Source of the DNA: Diploscapter coronatus
Lineage: Eukaryota; Nematoda; Chromadorea; Rhabditida; Rhabditidae
NCBI GenBank assembly: GCA_964036155.1
Contig: OZ038423.1
Location: 33,991,249-34,055,248, forward strand
Length of the DNA stretch: 64,000 bases
Direction of reading: 5' to 3'
In this document: positions 19,274 to 36,609 of the stretch, one piece after another
How positions within the stretch are numbered: position 1 is the first letter of the stretch
Layout: the number at the start of each line of letters is the position of its first letter
The notes under the pieces: generated by a model
Told to the model about the DNA's origin: nothing
The model's input: only the letters and a program-made list of their open reading frames with translations
Databases searched by the model: none
Program-made: the position numbers and the translations under genes

Positions 19274-19471
19274 CTATTTAAATAACATCAAGTTGAGATT
19301 CAGAATATACAAATTGAAGCTAAAAATAAGTGAAGAAGAAAAAGAAGAATGACCATTCATAGAAGACGAGAATTGAGAACTGAACGAGGAAGATAAATAA
19401 TTTGACAAGTGGATCTTTGGATCACTTACTCGGTATTTTCTGTATCTTTCATGCACTATTTCTCTCTTCAT
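19274..19471 (-). other. 5' flank ORF / candidate 5' exon of K2
   Basis: Counterpart of the ORF at 16876-17073, with the same MKREIVHERYRKYR start and the same GTAAGT donor (intron start at 19429). The ORF stays open in K1 and K2 but is frameshifted ahead of K3 (extra G near 28989) and K4 (missing bases near 31201), which argues against a conserved protein. Confidence 0.4.
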
Positions 19472-19650
19472 TGATTATACAGGTGATTTTTGGAGGTGTG
19501 TCGTGGTCACTTTCAAAGCCTTTGGTTAAAATTGTCTTCACACTTATGATCGTAATCTAGTAAGTGTGAATGAAGTAGAACTGAACGGGATCTGGATTGG
19601 GAAAAAATTAAAGTTCTGAACTTCATAAACTTATGTTATGATGATCAGAG

Positions 19651-21860
19651 TTAGTCCTGTGTGGCTAGGCTAGGTCGATTGTCCCATTACGGACGGAAGG
19701 TAGCCGATCCCCACCTAGTAGGAATAAGGCTAAGAACTTTTTTCTATTTGAATACACTAGCACTAAATATATAATGACTAGCCGAATTTCAATTTTGATT
19801 TAATTGAAAATGTCATTTGAACTATTACAAAGAAACTGATTTAATTTGGATGTGATTTTGAATTTTATATGAATTTTTGAACCCGAACTTGGATTAGAAT
19901 TTGGTCTGAGATTTTCGATCTTGACTTCGACCTTCAATTTGTTTAGTTTGAATTTTAACTTGGATTGTGAATTAAAGTTTCAATCTTGATTTTTAAGTCG
20001 AACGCGCTTTGTAATTTGAAATATCCATGAAATGTTTATCCAAAAATTTGAGTACCTTTAAAAAGTAGCATAAAATTATGGATATTGATCTTTCGGTCCA
20101 TTATTCATTTTTATTTCAATCAGAGATTATCTGGTTCCATTGAATCTCTAATTCCATCTCGACCCTAATGACAATAATCAGGCCTTTGCCATTTATGCAT
20201 TTTGAATATACGATAATTTGCTAATTTTATTCTATCTGCATTTGGAATTCCTATACTCATTGATGTCATTCCCACTATCTGGAGGCCACCTTTCAAGGCC
20301 AAGATATGTCGGAAATGACTACTCATTATTCAATTTTTCATCGAAGAATAAACTAATGGGAAGTCAAAAATTAGTATTTATGTTAACTAAAAATAAAATC
20401 ACGATAAAACATTCTAGAACAATCCTGAGCTTTTGGAAGGAAGTAATGAAAATGGATAGTTTAGGTCAGCGAAAAATATTCTAGAATACTGTTTTCGCCG
20501 AAAAACAATGAAGTATTATCAGAATCAGACACCCTCGACTCGCATGTCACGATATAGTGCTCCTACAATAGCTCACTTGAAAAATTCATGAAAGTTTAGG
20601 AAAAAAATTAAAAAAAAGAAGTTGGAATACCGGATATACAACAGTCAGAAATGATGGTGTTAAAATAGCGAAAGTAAGTGGTTTTCGACAAGTGTCTCTT
20701 CACTAGTGTTGTTTTTATCGATGTTTTCAAGAATAATAATTAGTCTGTGAATGAAACCTTGCCATAAGGTCCCAAATTTGTGTGCTTTTCGCCGTTTTTG
20801 TCAAATTTGATCACGGAGAAATACTGTAGATTAGAAGCGATCAACAATAACCAAGGTTATCGATTTTCACGTCATTTTATTCGTACTTGTCTGACAAATT
20901 TTCTATTTTTAAAATAAATAACAGAATAAACTGATGTTATTTTCTAAAATACACGACCGAAATGTTGTCGACTTAAAATCTAGAAAATGTACAACGGAAA
21001 TTAAATGAATATATAGCATCATAAAAACGAAACTTTCAATAAATACAAATTCTACACGTCAAAAATGTAAAATTATTTCACGATTACGGTATTTGAAAAA
21101 AGAACCGTTTTCTATCGTAACCTTGAAAGAATAAGTATCGAATAAGTCCTTCAATGAGAAGTTAGCGCTATATATAAAAAAAATTGAGCGAAGAACAAGT
21201 CAACAGCGATTTTTGGGAGTAAAAGTTAAAAAAAACCCCCGAGGATAAAAGTGATTTTTGAGCATTTGAGTGGTTGCTTTCTGATAAAACTATCAACAAA
21301 TGTACAACCTTACGTACCTTGACAAATTGATAAAATTTGATAAGGCTGATAAAAGTTGGATAATTTTAAGGGATTTCTAAAGAAAGACTGTAATTTACCA
21401 AGTTTTATAGCCCTTGAAAGTTAACAACTTTAAATTGATTTTACAACTTTTCATCTTTCTTCGAACCCACAATATGATAAAACTTGAAATTCTCAACAGT
21501 TCTAAACGCCAGATTTGCATGAAAATGTTACCAAAAAGCGACGAAAAATTCAACAGGTTACAAGAATTTTAAGGGTTATTTGTTTTTAAAACGAGGTTTT
21601 CTGAGGAACCCTAGCTTTAGAGTTGCGCGACGAATTGAAGGAGGGAAATGGGGGTTGGAATCTGGAAAAGTTCTGATATCAAGATGTCGAATGGAAGACT
21701 ACCAAAATTCAAAAGTTCGCTGTTTAGAATTTCCGAAAAAAAGATTGGTTGACCAATTTTCAGTAATTTGATACTTACTGATATCACAACTTAAGCCATT
21801 CTTCCTTCAGAACCTGGTCTCGTTCTATTTCTCTCGAATGGTAAGCGGTTGGCCTCGTTT
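19651..21860. other. spacer between arm A and the HECT ligase 3' end
   Basis: No gene seen. The first 90 bases (about 19650-19740) are unusually GC-rich for the surroundings. The rest is AT-rich with T/A runs. An 88-codon plus-strand ORF at 20218-20484 and a 63-codon ORF at 21580-21771 show no domain features. Confidence 0.5.
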
Positions 21861-27151
<5,291 letters not shown>

Positions 27152-28689
27152 CTGAAATAAATCTATTAATTTTGCCAACTTTCTGAAAACAAGCCCGTGA
27201 TCTTATATTTTCGATACCTCATAAAAGATTTTCAGTATGAAACGTGCAGTACACTAATTTCGAGGGAAAAATAATCTCATGACAAAATAATGTTATCTTC
27301 TTTCATTTTACAAAAAGAAATTCTAATTAAAAAGTCGTTTACATGGTAAATGATAAGGGCCCAAAATTTAATTTAAAAAAGTCCAGAAAATCACCGACCT
27401 CGACGGGGGCAATGAGAACGAATGAGGAAAAACGGACACTTGTTGAAATTCGGCTTGGCGCCAGATTTGCAAGTGTCATTCATCATTCATTCATTATCGA
27501 GCATTTTCACGTTTTTCGTTTATATTTTTTCGGTTTTCTTCTATTAAGAATGACTGTCAGGAAAAATCAAAATGTTAATAAAGGGTGCGGAACAAGGGTT
27601 CGTCAAATTGGCTGATTTTTAGAGTCGAATTGTATAAATCCCTTCGGGATGTCATCAAAATACTGATTAGTACCTAAGTAATCTTGGAAAACCAAAATTG
27701 TCAACATCTGTATCTAGTGAAAAGAAAGAGTTGACGGTCCCTACATATAGATTACTTCCCCGTCGAAAAATTTGTTCAACTTCTCGGGGTTTTCCTGAGC
27801 TTACCGAGCAAAATTTTTGAAAACTTACTTCAGATTCGTGTTCTACGCATCCGAGTGGGCCTTTCTATGGAACAGATTTCTTTTAAAATGATTTTTGCTC
27901 AATTTATATGATGAAATTATATATTAGAAGAAACATGTACCTCTCGCAATTATGCCTAGAGTGATCCAATTTAGTAAAGACAAAAAGTTGTCATTTTGAG
28001 ATTAATTTTAAAAGTGTTTCTTTGATAAAGTTTCTTTTTTAATAACATTATTAGGGAGTATCAAATTTTATTTTAGTCAAGTTTTCAGACGATTTCAGCG
28101 ATTCTCTGTCAAGATACAGTACTGCAAAGACAAGTATCTATTATTGCTTCGGGAAAAGTTGCTCTACGCAGGATTTTTCTAATTTTTATATGTTGTACAT
28201 GTCAACTAGGTGTACCAATTGATCAAAAAACTTTATGTACCTCTTTTATAACTAAATATTAGCATTGTCGTAATTTGATGTGCATTTCCAATAAATATTT
28301 ATCTTGCGTTATTGATAGTCATGAATTTGAGAAATTTGTATTATTTCATCAGAGAAATATACTATTTTCTATTGTTTATCATTACGTTTCTGGCTACTAT
28401 CAAAATTTTGACCAATAAGCATTTAACTCAAATATTTTATTGAAGTTATTTCAGATTATCGTATAACAAATCATGAATAGACAAAGACAATGGAATGAAA
28501 TAGGTTTAAAAAGGCGACAAATCAACAGCTTATGAAATCATGTAAAAGTATTATAGGTTTTTTTTTTCTAAATTTTGAAATTTCTGGTTAGAGATATAAA
28601 ATTGCATAGGAAATATTATAGAGTACTTAAACACCCGGTAAAGTGACCCCGATATCATCATTTCATCTATTTCTGTTATGCCTGCTTAA
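27152..28689. other. upstream region of the HECT ligase, no exon found
   Basis: 1.5 kb upstream of the first ligase exon I can place. It must hold an intron and perhaps short N-terminal exons, but I see no C2-domain motif on the minus strand. A 90-codon plus-strand ORF at 27343-27615 is basic and featureless. Sequence is AT-rich with long T runs near 28558. Confidence 0.5.
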
Positions 28690-28730
28690 TGATCTTTCAA
28701 ATCTGATCATCATAACACAAGTTTGTGAAG

Positions 28731-28850
28731 TTCAGAACTTTAATTATTTCCCAATCCAGATCCCGTTCAGTTCAGAACTTTAATTATTTCCCAATCCAGA
28801 TCCCGTTCAGTTCAGAGCTTTAATTGTTTCCCAATCCAGATCCCGTTCAA
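28731..28850. repeat. 40-base tandem repeat, three copies
   Basis: Three consecutive 40-base units at 28731-28770, 28771-28810 and 28811-28850. The first two are identical and the third differs at three positions. The unit occurs once in the corresponding place of each other kelch 5' flank (for example around 31049), so it expanded locally in arm B near its inner edge. Confidence 0.9.
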
Positions 28851-29281
28851 TTCTACGTTATTCGGACTTGCCAGACTACGATCATAAGTGTGAAGACAAT
28901 TCTAACCCAAAGGCTTTTTGAAAGTGGTCACGACACACCTCCAAAATCACCTGCATAATCAATGAAGAGAGAAATAGTGCATGAAAAGGTACAGAAAATA
29001 CCGAGTAAGTGATCCAAAGATCCACTTGTCAAATTATTTGTCCTCTCATTCAGTTCTCAATTCTCGTCTTCCATGAATGATCATTTCTTTTTCTTCTTCA
29101 CTTAATTTTAGCTTTAACTTGTATATTCCGAATCTCAGCTTGATATGCCATTTAAATAGGGTTATTTCCTCTTCTAAACCGTTAATTGCAGACTTTCTCA
29201 TTCAATCAATACTCTTTTACTGTTTCCATTTTGAAATAATACTATGCTGATTATTTAGGTCTCTTAACAAAGAAAGCAAAG

Positions 29282-30561
29282 ATGCTAGCCAATTTACCAG
29301 TCGAAATGATATTGTTGGTCTGTGAATACCCCGAATTAAAAGACCTGGGACAATTGGCCTGGACTAACTATCAAATGATGCAAATAATCAAGAGATATCT
29401 GCCGATGGCGCTCGAGAGGAAAACTTTACTCTATAGTAGGAAAATATTTCTTGTATGAGCGAAAATTAATTTTAGTATTTAGTGGATTATCAAAACGACG
29501 ATATTAGCGAAGGGAGAATTTGTCTGTTTGATTCGCATACTAATTCTGTTGAGCAGATTGCGAAATTTACTAGCTATTTATGGCCATGGGAAGTCGCAAC
29601 CACAAAAGATAAGGTAGATTAGTTTATTTGACACTGCCAATTTTGTAAATTTTAGATTTTTTCGTTGGATTCTGCTAACAAATGGTTTGAAATATATGAC
29701 TTGGATACTCGACAAATTTCAAGAGGTCTTATCAACAAATCCATGAATGATTGATTCAAAGAATTTTACAGGTCCAAATCCTCCTGAATGGCGTGATCAT
29801 GCAACTGTGACTTATTTCAAAGACAAATTGTATTATTTGGGTGGAGAGGATCCTAAAACATGGAATAATACGAATCGAGTTGACGTAAGAAGATCGAATG
29901 AAAGTCCATGAAATAATTTATTCAGGTTTTAATAGATGGAACATGGCAAACAGGACCTGCTTTTCCTCTTCCAATTGAACTTGCTCAAACAATAACATGC
30001 GATGGAATTTTATACGGTTTCATTATAGTATATTCATTATCATTATTGCAATTATGGATATTCAGTTATCGATAGATGGGGAAGTAGAAAGATATACCGT
30101 TTATCAGAAGATGAACGAGAATGGATTGAAATTGGAGAGATCCCAGAAAAACGAGGTTCACCCGGAGTTGCATCGCTGAATGGGAAAATCTACATAACTG
30201 GAGGAGTGAAGTCGGTAATTTTATATGTTAAATAATGTATCATTATATATTTAGTCGCGAGGTTGCTGATCGTGTTGTTGTATTAAAATCATGTCTGTGT
30301 TTCGACCCCTCAGCTCCAGTTGGCAGTCGAGTTTCTCGAATCGCTGATATGAATTATGCAAGAAAACAACATTCGCTCATTGTCGCTAGCGGGAAATTGT
30401 ATGCAATCGGAGGGTGAGCTGAGATTTTGCATATCTTTATACGAAATATTCGCTAATTTAGATTTCAAGAAAAGCTCGAGAGAGATTTTTGTGGTTCAAT
30501 CGAGGAATACGATCCACAAACGAATGAATGGCGTGAAGTCGGAGAAATTAACATAAAATAA
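29282..30561 (+). CDS. F-box-like / kelch-repeat protein, copy K3 (splice donor damaged)
   Basis: Exons by homology to K1, K2 and K4: 29282-29435, 29483-29613, 29656-29725, 29772-29884, 29926-30016, 30066-30213, 30255-30413, 30462-30561, totalling 321 residues. The F-box-like start LANLPVEMILLVCEYPEL is followed by kelch strands as in K2. A T-to-G change turns the intron 6 donor from TC|GTTAAT (K2) to TC|GGTAAT. The ancestral in-frame donor therefore lacks GT. The nearest GT, one base downstream, shifts the frame and meets a stop early in the next exon. The last third of the kelch region (about residues 236-321) is probably lost, unless a non-canonical donor is used. Its 3' end (GEINIK and flank) is of K1/K4 type although the body is K2-like. 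Confidence 0.7.
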
Positions 30562-31500
30562 AAGCTTGACTATAATAATCTCAGATGTCATATAGAAATT
30601 TTATTCAATCAAATGTGTAATGTTCAATTCCAATACATTTAAGTTTTCGTAATTTTCATATGATTTTAATAAAAAGTATCTTTATCCAATTTTGTTTTAA
30701 ATGTGGTCGAATAAGTTCGATAAAAACAATAAATAATTGATCAACTCATGTTAACACACCCCTCGAAAATATCCACTCTGAAGTGAGTTATCCGAAAAGT
30801 ACGGTAGTTAGTGGTCATTTTCGAAAAAAACTAATTGCACTACGAGAATCAGCATGAAAAACGGAACAAAATGTGTGAAAATCAGCCCGATCGGAGGATC
30901 CCTGGTTCAGTCGATTTTGGTTTTTACTGATATCCACTCTTAAACATTCGGAAAAGTAGCCCCGACATCATTGTTTCATCTACTTCTGTCGTGTCTGCTT
31001 AATGATCTTTCAAATCTGATCATAATGACATAGTTTTATGAAAGTCCAGAGCTTTAATTGTTTCCCAATCCAGATCCCGTTCAATTCTACTTCATTCAGA
31101 TTTAGTAAATTACGATCATAAATGTGAAGACAATTTTAACCAAAGGCTTTTTGAAAGTGGTCACGACACACCTCCAAAATCACCTGCATAATCAATGAAG
31201 AGGAAATAGTGCATGAAAGATACAGAAAATACCGAGTAAGTGATCCAAAGATCCACTTGTCAAATTATTTATCTTCCTCGTTCAGTTCTCAATTCTCGTC
31301 TTCCATGAATGGTCATTTCTTTTTCTTCTTCACTTATTTTTAGCTTCAATTTGTATATTCTGAATCTCAACTTAATGCTATTTAAATAGGGTGCACATTC
31401 ACTTAATCATTAATTCCAGACTTTCTCACTCAATCAATACTCTTTTACTATTTCCATTTCGAAATAATACTATGGTGATTGTTTAGGTCTCTTAATAAAG

Positions 31501-32767
31501 ATGCTAGCTAATTTGCCAGTCGAAATTATATTGCTGATCTGCGAATATCCCGAATTCAAAGACCTGGGACAATTGGCCTGGACTAGCAATCGAATAATGC
31601 AAATAATCAAGAGATATCTGCCGATGGCGCTCGAGAGGAAAACTTTATTCTATCGTAGGAAAATATTTCTTGTATGAGTGAAAATTAATTCTAGTATTTA
31701 GTGGAATATGAAAACGACGACATTTGGGAAGGAAAAATTTGTCTGTTTGATTCGCATATTAATTCTGTTGAGCAGATCGCGAAATTTACTAGCTATTTAT
31801 GGCCATGGGAAATTGCAGCTGCAAAAAATAAAGTAGGTTATTTTATTTGACATTGCCAATTTTGTAAACTTTAGATTTTTTCGCTGAGTTCTGCCAACAA
31901 ATGGTTTGAAATATATGACTTGGATACTCGACAAATTTCAAGAGGTCTTATCAACAAATCCATGAATGATTGATTCAAAGAATTTTACAGGTCCAAATCC
32001 TCCTGAATGGCGTGATCATGCAACTGTGACTTATTTCAAAAACAAATTGTATTATTTGGGTGGAGAGGATCCTAAAACATGGAATAATACGAATCGAGTT
32101 GATGTAGGAAGATCGAGTGAAAATCCATAAATAATTAATTCAGGTTTTAATAGATGGACAATGGCAAACAGGACCTGCTTTTCCTCTTCCAATTTATCTT
32201 GCTCAAACAATAACATGCGATGGAATTTTATACGGTTTCATTATAGTATATTCATTATCATTATTGCAATTATGGATATTCAGTTATCGATGGATGGGGA
32301 AGTAGAAAGATATACCGATTATCAGAAGATGAACGAGAATGGATTGAAATTGGAGAGATCCCAGAAAAACGAGGTTCACCCGGAGTTGCATCGCTGAATG
32401 GAAAAATCTACATAACTGGAGGAAAGAGGTCGTTAATTTTGTATGTTAAATAATGTATCATTATATCTTTAGTGCTGGTTATGAAGCATTCAAATCCTGT
32501 CTGTGTTTCGATCCCTCAGCTTCAGTTGACAGTCGAATTTCTCGAATCGCTGATATAAATTATGCAAGATATGATCATTCGCTCATTGTCGCTAACGGGA
32601 AATTGTATGCAGTCGGAGGGTGAGCTGAGATTTTGCATATCTTTATACCAAATATTTGTTAATTTAGATTTCAAGAAAAGCTCGAGAGAGATTTTTGTGG
32701 TTCAATCGAGGAATACGATCCACAAACGAATGAATGGCGTGAAGTCGGAGAAATTAACATAAAATAA
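31501..32767 (+). CDS. F-box-like / kelch-repeat protein, copy K4
   Basis: Fourth paralogue, same eight-exon plan. The start is MLANLPVEIILLICEYPEF, 14 bases after a TTTAG acceptor. Exon 1 ends TAT C, so codon 52 is Leu where K1-K3 have Met. The intron 6 donor is AAGAG|GTCGTT, in frame with SAGYEAFKSCLCFDPSA. Kelch strands SLNGKIYITGG, GKLYAVGG and IEEYDPQTNEW are present, and the C-terminus is GEINIK. An in-frame-looking TGA near 31970 is inside the 46-base intron. It appears intact. It shares ARYDHSLIVANG with K1, its mirror partner in arm A. Confidence 0.8.
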
Positions 32768-33045
32768 AAGCTTGACTATAATAATCTCAGATGTCATATA
32801 GAAATTTTATTCAATCAAATGTGTAATGTTCAATTCCAATACATTTAAGTTTTCGTAATTTTCATATGATTTTAATAAAAAGTATCTTTATTCAATTTTG
32901 TTTTAAATGTGGTCGAATAAATTCAAGAAAAATAATAAATGATTGATAGCATATCGAAAATTGATCAATTTATGATAACACACTCTTCGAAAATATCCAC
33001 TCTGACCGGTTATTCCGGAAAAATCTTTTCGGAATATAGCAGATT

Positions 33046-36000
33046 AAGGGCAATTCAGTTTTGCTTCCTAGAGTACTGTGCTACCACTTTACTATGTTAT
33101 CATATGGGTCCATGGTATACCACCTATATGGTACCCGAGTGGTACTATACCAAAGTGGGTATCAAGCGACTCATAATTGACTGGAGAGTAATATTCGAGT
33201 CCATTTCTATCAATTTCAGCAATTAGTTGACCCCCCAAGATCCATATATCAGCAGGTGTTCCATTCTATCAAATATTCAAATCTTTTATAGCAAAAAAGT
33301 TCTCTTTGTACCAACTAACGAGCAGTTTTTCATAGAAATCACGATTTTCAAATTAGCATAGCTCCGTCCACTTGTGGGGGCGGGGCCTTGTTTCCTCGGT
33401 TTTGTGATTAGGACCCATAGGGGTACCCACCTCTATGATAAAATCCTGATTGAAGAACTTTTTATGAAACGCGGATAGTTGTTCGGGTCTTACAAATACT
33501 CTCAATTAAATAAAAATAATGATTAACACTGACAGAATATTTATTGTCACTCATTTATGCTATTTGATAATACAAATTGATACGGAAATTATGCATGATT
33601 GATTGAAGATTGAAGTTCAACGCATTTTAGTCGGTTAAAAAGTTTGAAAAAAGTAGTGGTGGAATTTGAACTGTCAGGACTGACAGCGAACGTTCATTGA
33701 TAATCAATCAACGACTGACATCATAACTGAAGTTTATACCTATTCACATAAAATCGGTAAAATATCAAATGATCATTCTAAGTATTATTTTGATCATTGA
33801 GTTATTTTTTCTTCATCTTCATTATGACTTGCTCACGCAATAAATGTTTCAATGAAAGTCCTCGTTCCCTATCTTCGCTTCCTTCCCTTTGTTCTTTTTC
33901 CAAGTGTTATTTATCCCCCCTCTAATTGTTCATTTATCAAACAGTCATTGCAAATCAGTCCAATTTGATAGGCCATTCTATTTACAGATGCTTGTAATTT
34001 TTTCTGGAAATACTTCTAGTCAGCTTTCTTGAATTATGCCTTATCATCACATGGCAAAAAATATAATGACAATTCGATAAAAGAGCCATATTTTTTCAAG
34101 TTTGGTTAGAGGCTTTTCGATACAAACAATGTCGCCTAGCTGTGACGAAAATGTGATAATGGAAGGAGCACGAAAAAATCAGAAATGATTACTGATAAGG
34201 ATCAGAGAAAATCGACTTCTTACCGACAACTCAATTTTATGACTACTGTTTCCTTTGACATTTCATGAGATCTTCTAAAAAACCTAGTAAAAGATCAAGA
34301 AGGATGTTCGAGTTGTTTCTTTTTCCTATCATTGTTGATTTTGTGTGGTACGTAAAGTTGCTTTTCCTTTTCGAAACTGAATCATCACGCGTGTTTCACA
34401 GTCATTTCCATTTTATTTTACTGTTTCGTTTCCGATGCTCGAATTTCGCGGTTTATTTCAACTCATTTTATTGTTCTGAAGTGGAGATAATGATAATTTT
34501 GCAGACGGTGATTATTTTTCATCAAATTTTTAAATTGAATGGGCATAGACTTCATTTTTTTCCTGAATTCTTCAATTTAAGACTTAGGGATAAAGAATCA
34601 TAGTCGTTTTTTTATCTGAAAAAGTCCTTTTGAATATAAAATAAGACAATGGGATTTGTTGGATGAATTGCTCATTTGAGGGGGAGTGAAAAGGGGAAGG
34701 GGAAAGCATAGAGGCAAATGGAATGTACAAGGTGCAGTACTTGTTTAACTAAAAGCAGAAATGCAGCAATGATGCATCATTAAGTACATACATTTTATAT
34801 CAATACACATATCTCGTTCCGTTTCTCAATATGACTAATGTTAGATTTTCATTCCTCATCCCTAGTCGAATTTTAATAAAATTCAATTTCTGAGAAGTTT
34901 TACATGAATTGCTCTAAAAATCATAAGGTTTGAGCATAAGAATGCATAATTTATGCATATTCAGACTTTTAATCATTAAAAATCGATTATTTTCAATCAG
35001 TAGACTCGATTTGATAAGACCTCTTTGAGTATTTCCTGTCGCCCATGTAAGTGCATTCGTGTGTATTTGTTCGCTCTGCCCCTTTATGCAATCAAATAAT
35101 TCCCTTTTCTTCTAGTTTCCCAATCATTTTTATTTTACTATTTATTCTACTTTTTCAAATGTTTGTGCTTATCTAAGTTTTTTCCGGAATTTAGATCATT
35201 CCTTTTTCTATTTGACATGCATAATCAGTATTACTTCACTTTGAAATTTAGGTCAAAATTGTTTCTGAAATCATAGAATGCCAAATTGGCTACAAAATGA
35301 TTATTCTAGTTTCAGCATTTTATCAAATCTGCATATCATAAATCTTGCCTAACTTAATCGTACTAATACAAGAAACCAAACTATTTACTTTGTATTTAAT
35401 TTCATAATATATCAACTAAAGCGATTAATTCTATGTGTATAGATTTATTTATTTTTTGCTGCTTACTCAGCCGATCTGCCCTCTGCCCATCCACATTCAT
35501 AGATTCAGACAGGCAGCTTTTCACATTCGCCATTCATTCAATAAGCAAATAATCGAATACAGCTCATTCCCATTTCATACCATGGCTCAATCGCATAATC
35601 TGTTAAATTTAGGTCTTTAACAAATTTAGAAGATACATATTGCGAATTTTGAATTATTCTTCTTTACTTTCGGCTGAATAGTTTGTAGCGTTTATTTTAT
35701 CGAGGTTTGTTAGATTTTCAACATTGTCAGATACTGATTTCTGACATTTCTTCTTAATCTATTGAGCAGCATGAAAAATCAACTCTCTTCAATCATATCA
35801 TATCGATGTGTACAAATTAAACTTGAGCCTATCAACCCCAAGTTGGCAATTATTACTATTCATAGCCAGCGTGTTTCCCTCTATTCCTCCATCAATTTGT
35901 GTCCACTCCCGAGCAGCGGCTCTGTTGTTTGCCTTGTTTGATTTCGGGTTGGATTACTTTCTCTCCTGCAGGCACTTTCTATGCTCCGAATATCTGCGTT

Positions 36001-36609
36001 TTGCAACTTTGAGTGTATTTTTGGAAATATTATTTAGCCGTATCATTTTTTTCCTCGATTTTCTTTCTGAATATGGTCACTTTCTTATGATTTTTGATGC
36101 AACACTTTCATATTTTTAGCTTTTTTAATAGAGCGAAGCTAAAAAACTAATTGGCATAAATATTCCGGTTATTGACCAGATTTAGGTGTTTTTCCAAATA
36201 TCTGTCGGCATTGATAAAATTCAATACGAAAAATCTGCTTATTTTTCCATATATCGGTGTTTATGCAAAGTGTATGATTGAAATTCAGCGAAAACATATC
36301 CTGCTCAAAATTCAAACCCTCATGACAGTTTCAAAATCTATTTAATTTTTTTCAAAATTGTCTCATATGACACTGATCGATTTAGTATTTATGAAGCCTC
36401 CAAATTATATACATTTTCTTTCTTGCCATTTTCCTCTTCAAACCCCATCGTCTTTCATCTTCTTCCTTATCTTTTCATTCTTCTCTCATATCAGTCTTTC
36501 TTGATTTGCACCTTTATTCCCTGCAGTCACGATTTCGAATGTTCTCAATCAATGATTCGTTCTTTCGGGAAAATTTTGAGTTTTTAATTGAGATGATTTA
36601 GATAGAGGA
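33046..36609. other. gene-poor stretch between arm B and the PPxY membrane protein
   Basis: No gene supported. The first 400 bases (33060-33440) contain inverted and palindromic motifs (GGTATACC, GGGTACC, ATGGGTCC with its complement) suggestive of an old element. A 112-codon ORF at 34265-34603 and a hydrophobic 103-codon ORF at 35808-36119 lack splice context and family features. Confidence 0.5.

Larger units (their letters stand above)
15230..19650. repeat. inverted duplication, arm A (two kelch genes)
   Basis: About 4.4 kb that recurs in reverse complement at about 28690-33045 with the same gene order. The outer edges match: a stretch around 15240-15330 with a GTTAACAT motif corresponds to 32930-33040. 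The middle spacer at 17255-17518 corresponds nearly base for base to 30755-31025. The inner edge ends near 19650, opposite 28690. Boundaries are by eye and good to about 20 bases. Arm A alone carries extra sequence between the two genes at about 17580-17870, including a small CAGGG-ended fold-back element. The repeat unit within an arm is itself duplicated, since each arm holds two related genes with matching 5' flanks. Confidence 0.85.
28690..33045. repeat. inverted duplication, arm B (two kelch genes)
   Basis: Reverse-complement partner of arm A (about 15230-19650). Gene order is mirrored: K3 pairs with K2, and K4 pairs with K1. The stretch 30755-31025 pairs with 17518-17255, and the outer end 32930-33045 pairs with 15330-15230. 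Arm B lacks the additional sequence of arm A between the two genes and instead has a local tandem triplication at 28731-28850. Boundaries are by eye. Confidence 0.85.

Noticed and set aside
35808..36119. 103-codon hydrophobic ORF resembling a membrane protein
   Set aside because: Phe/Leu-rich because of T-rich DNA; no splice partners, no family motif, no upstream acceptor.
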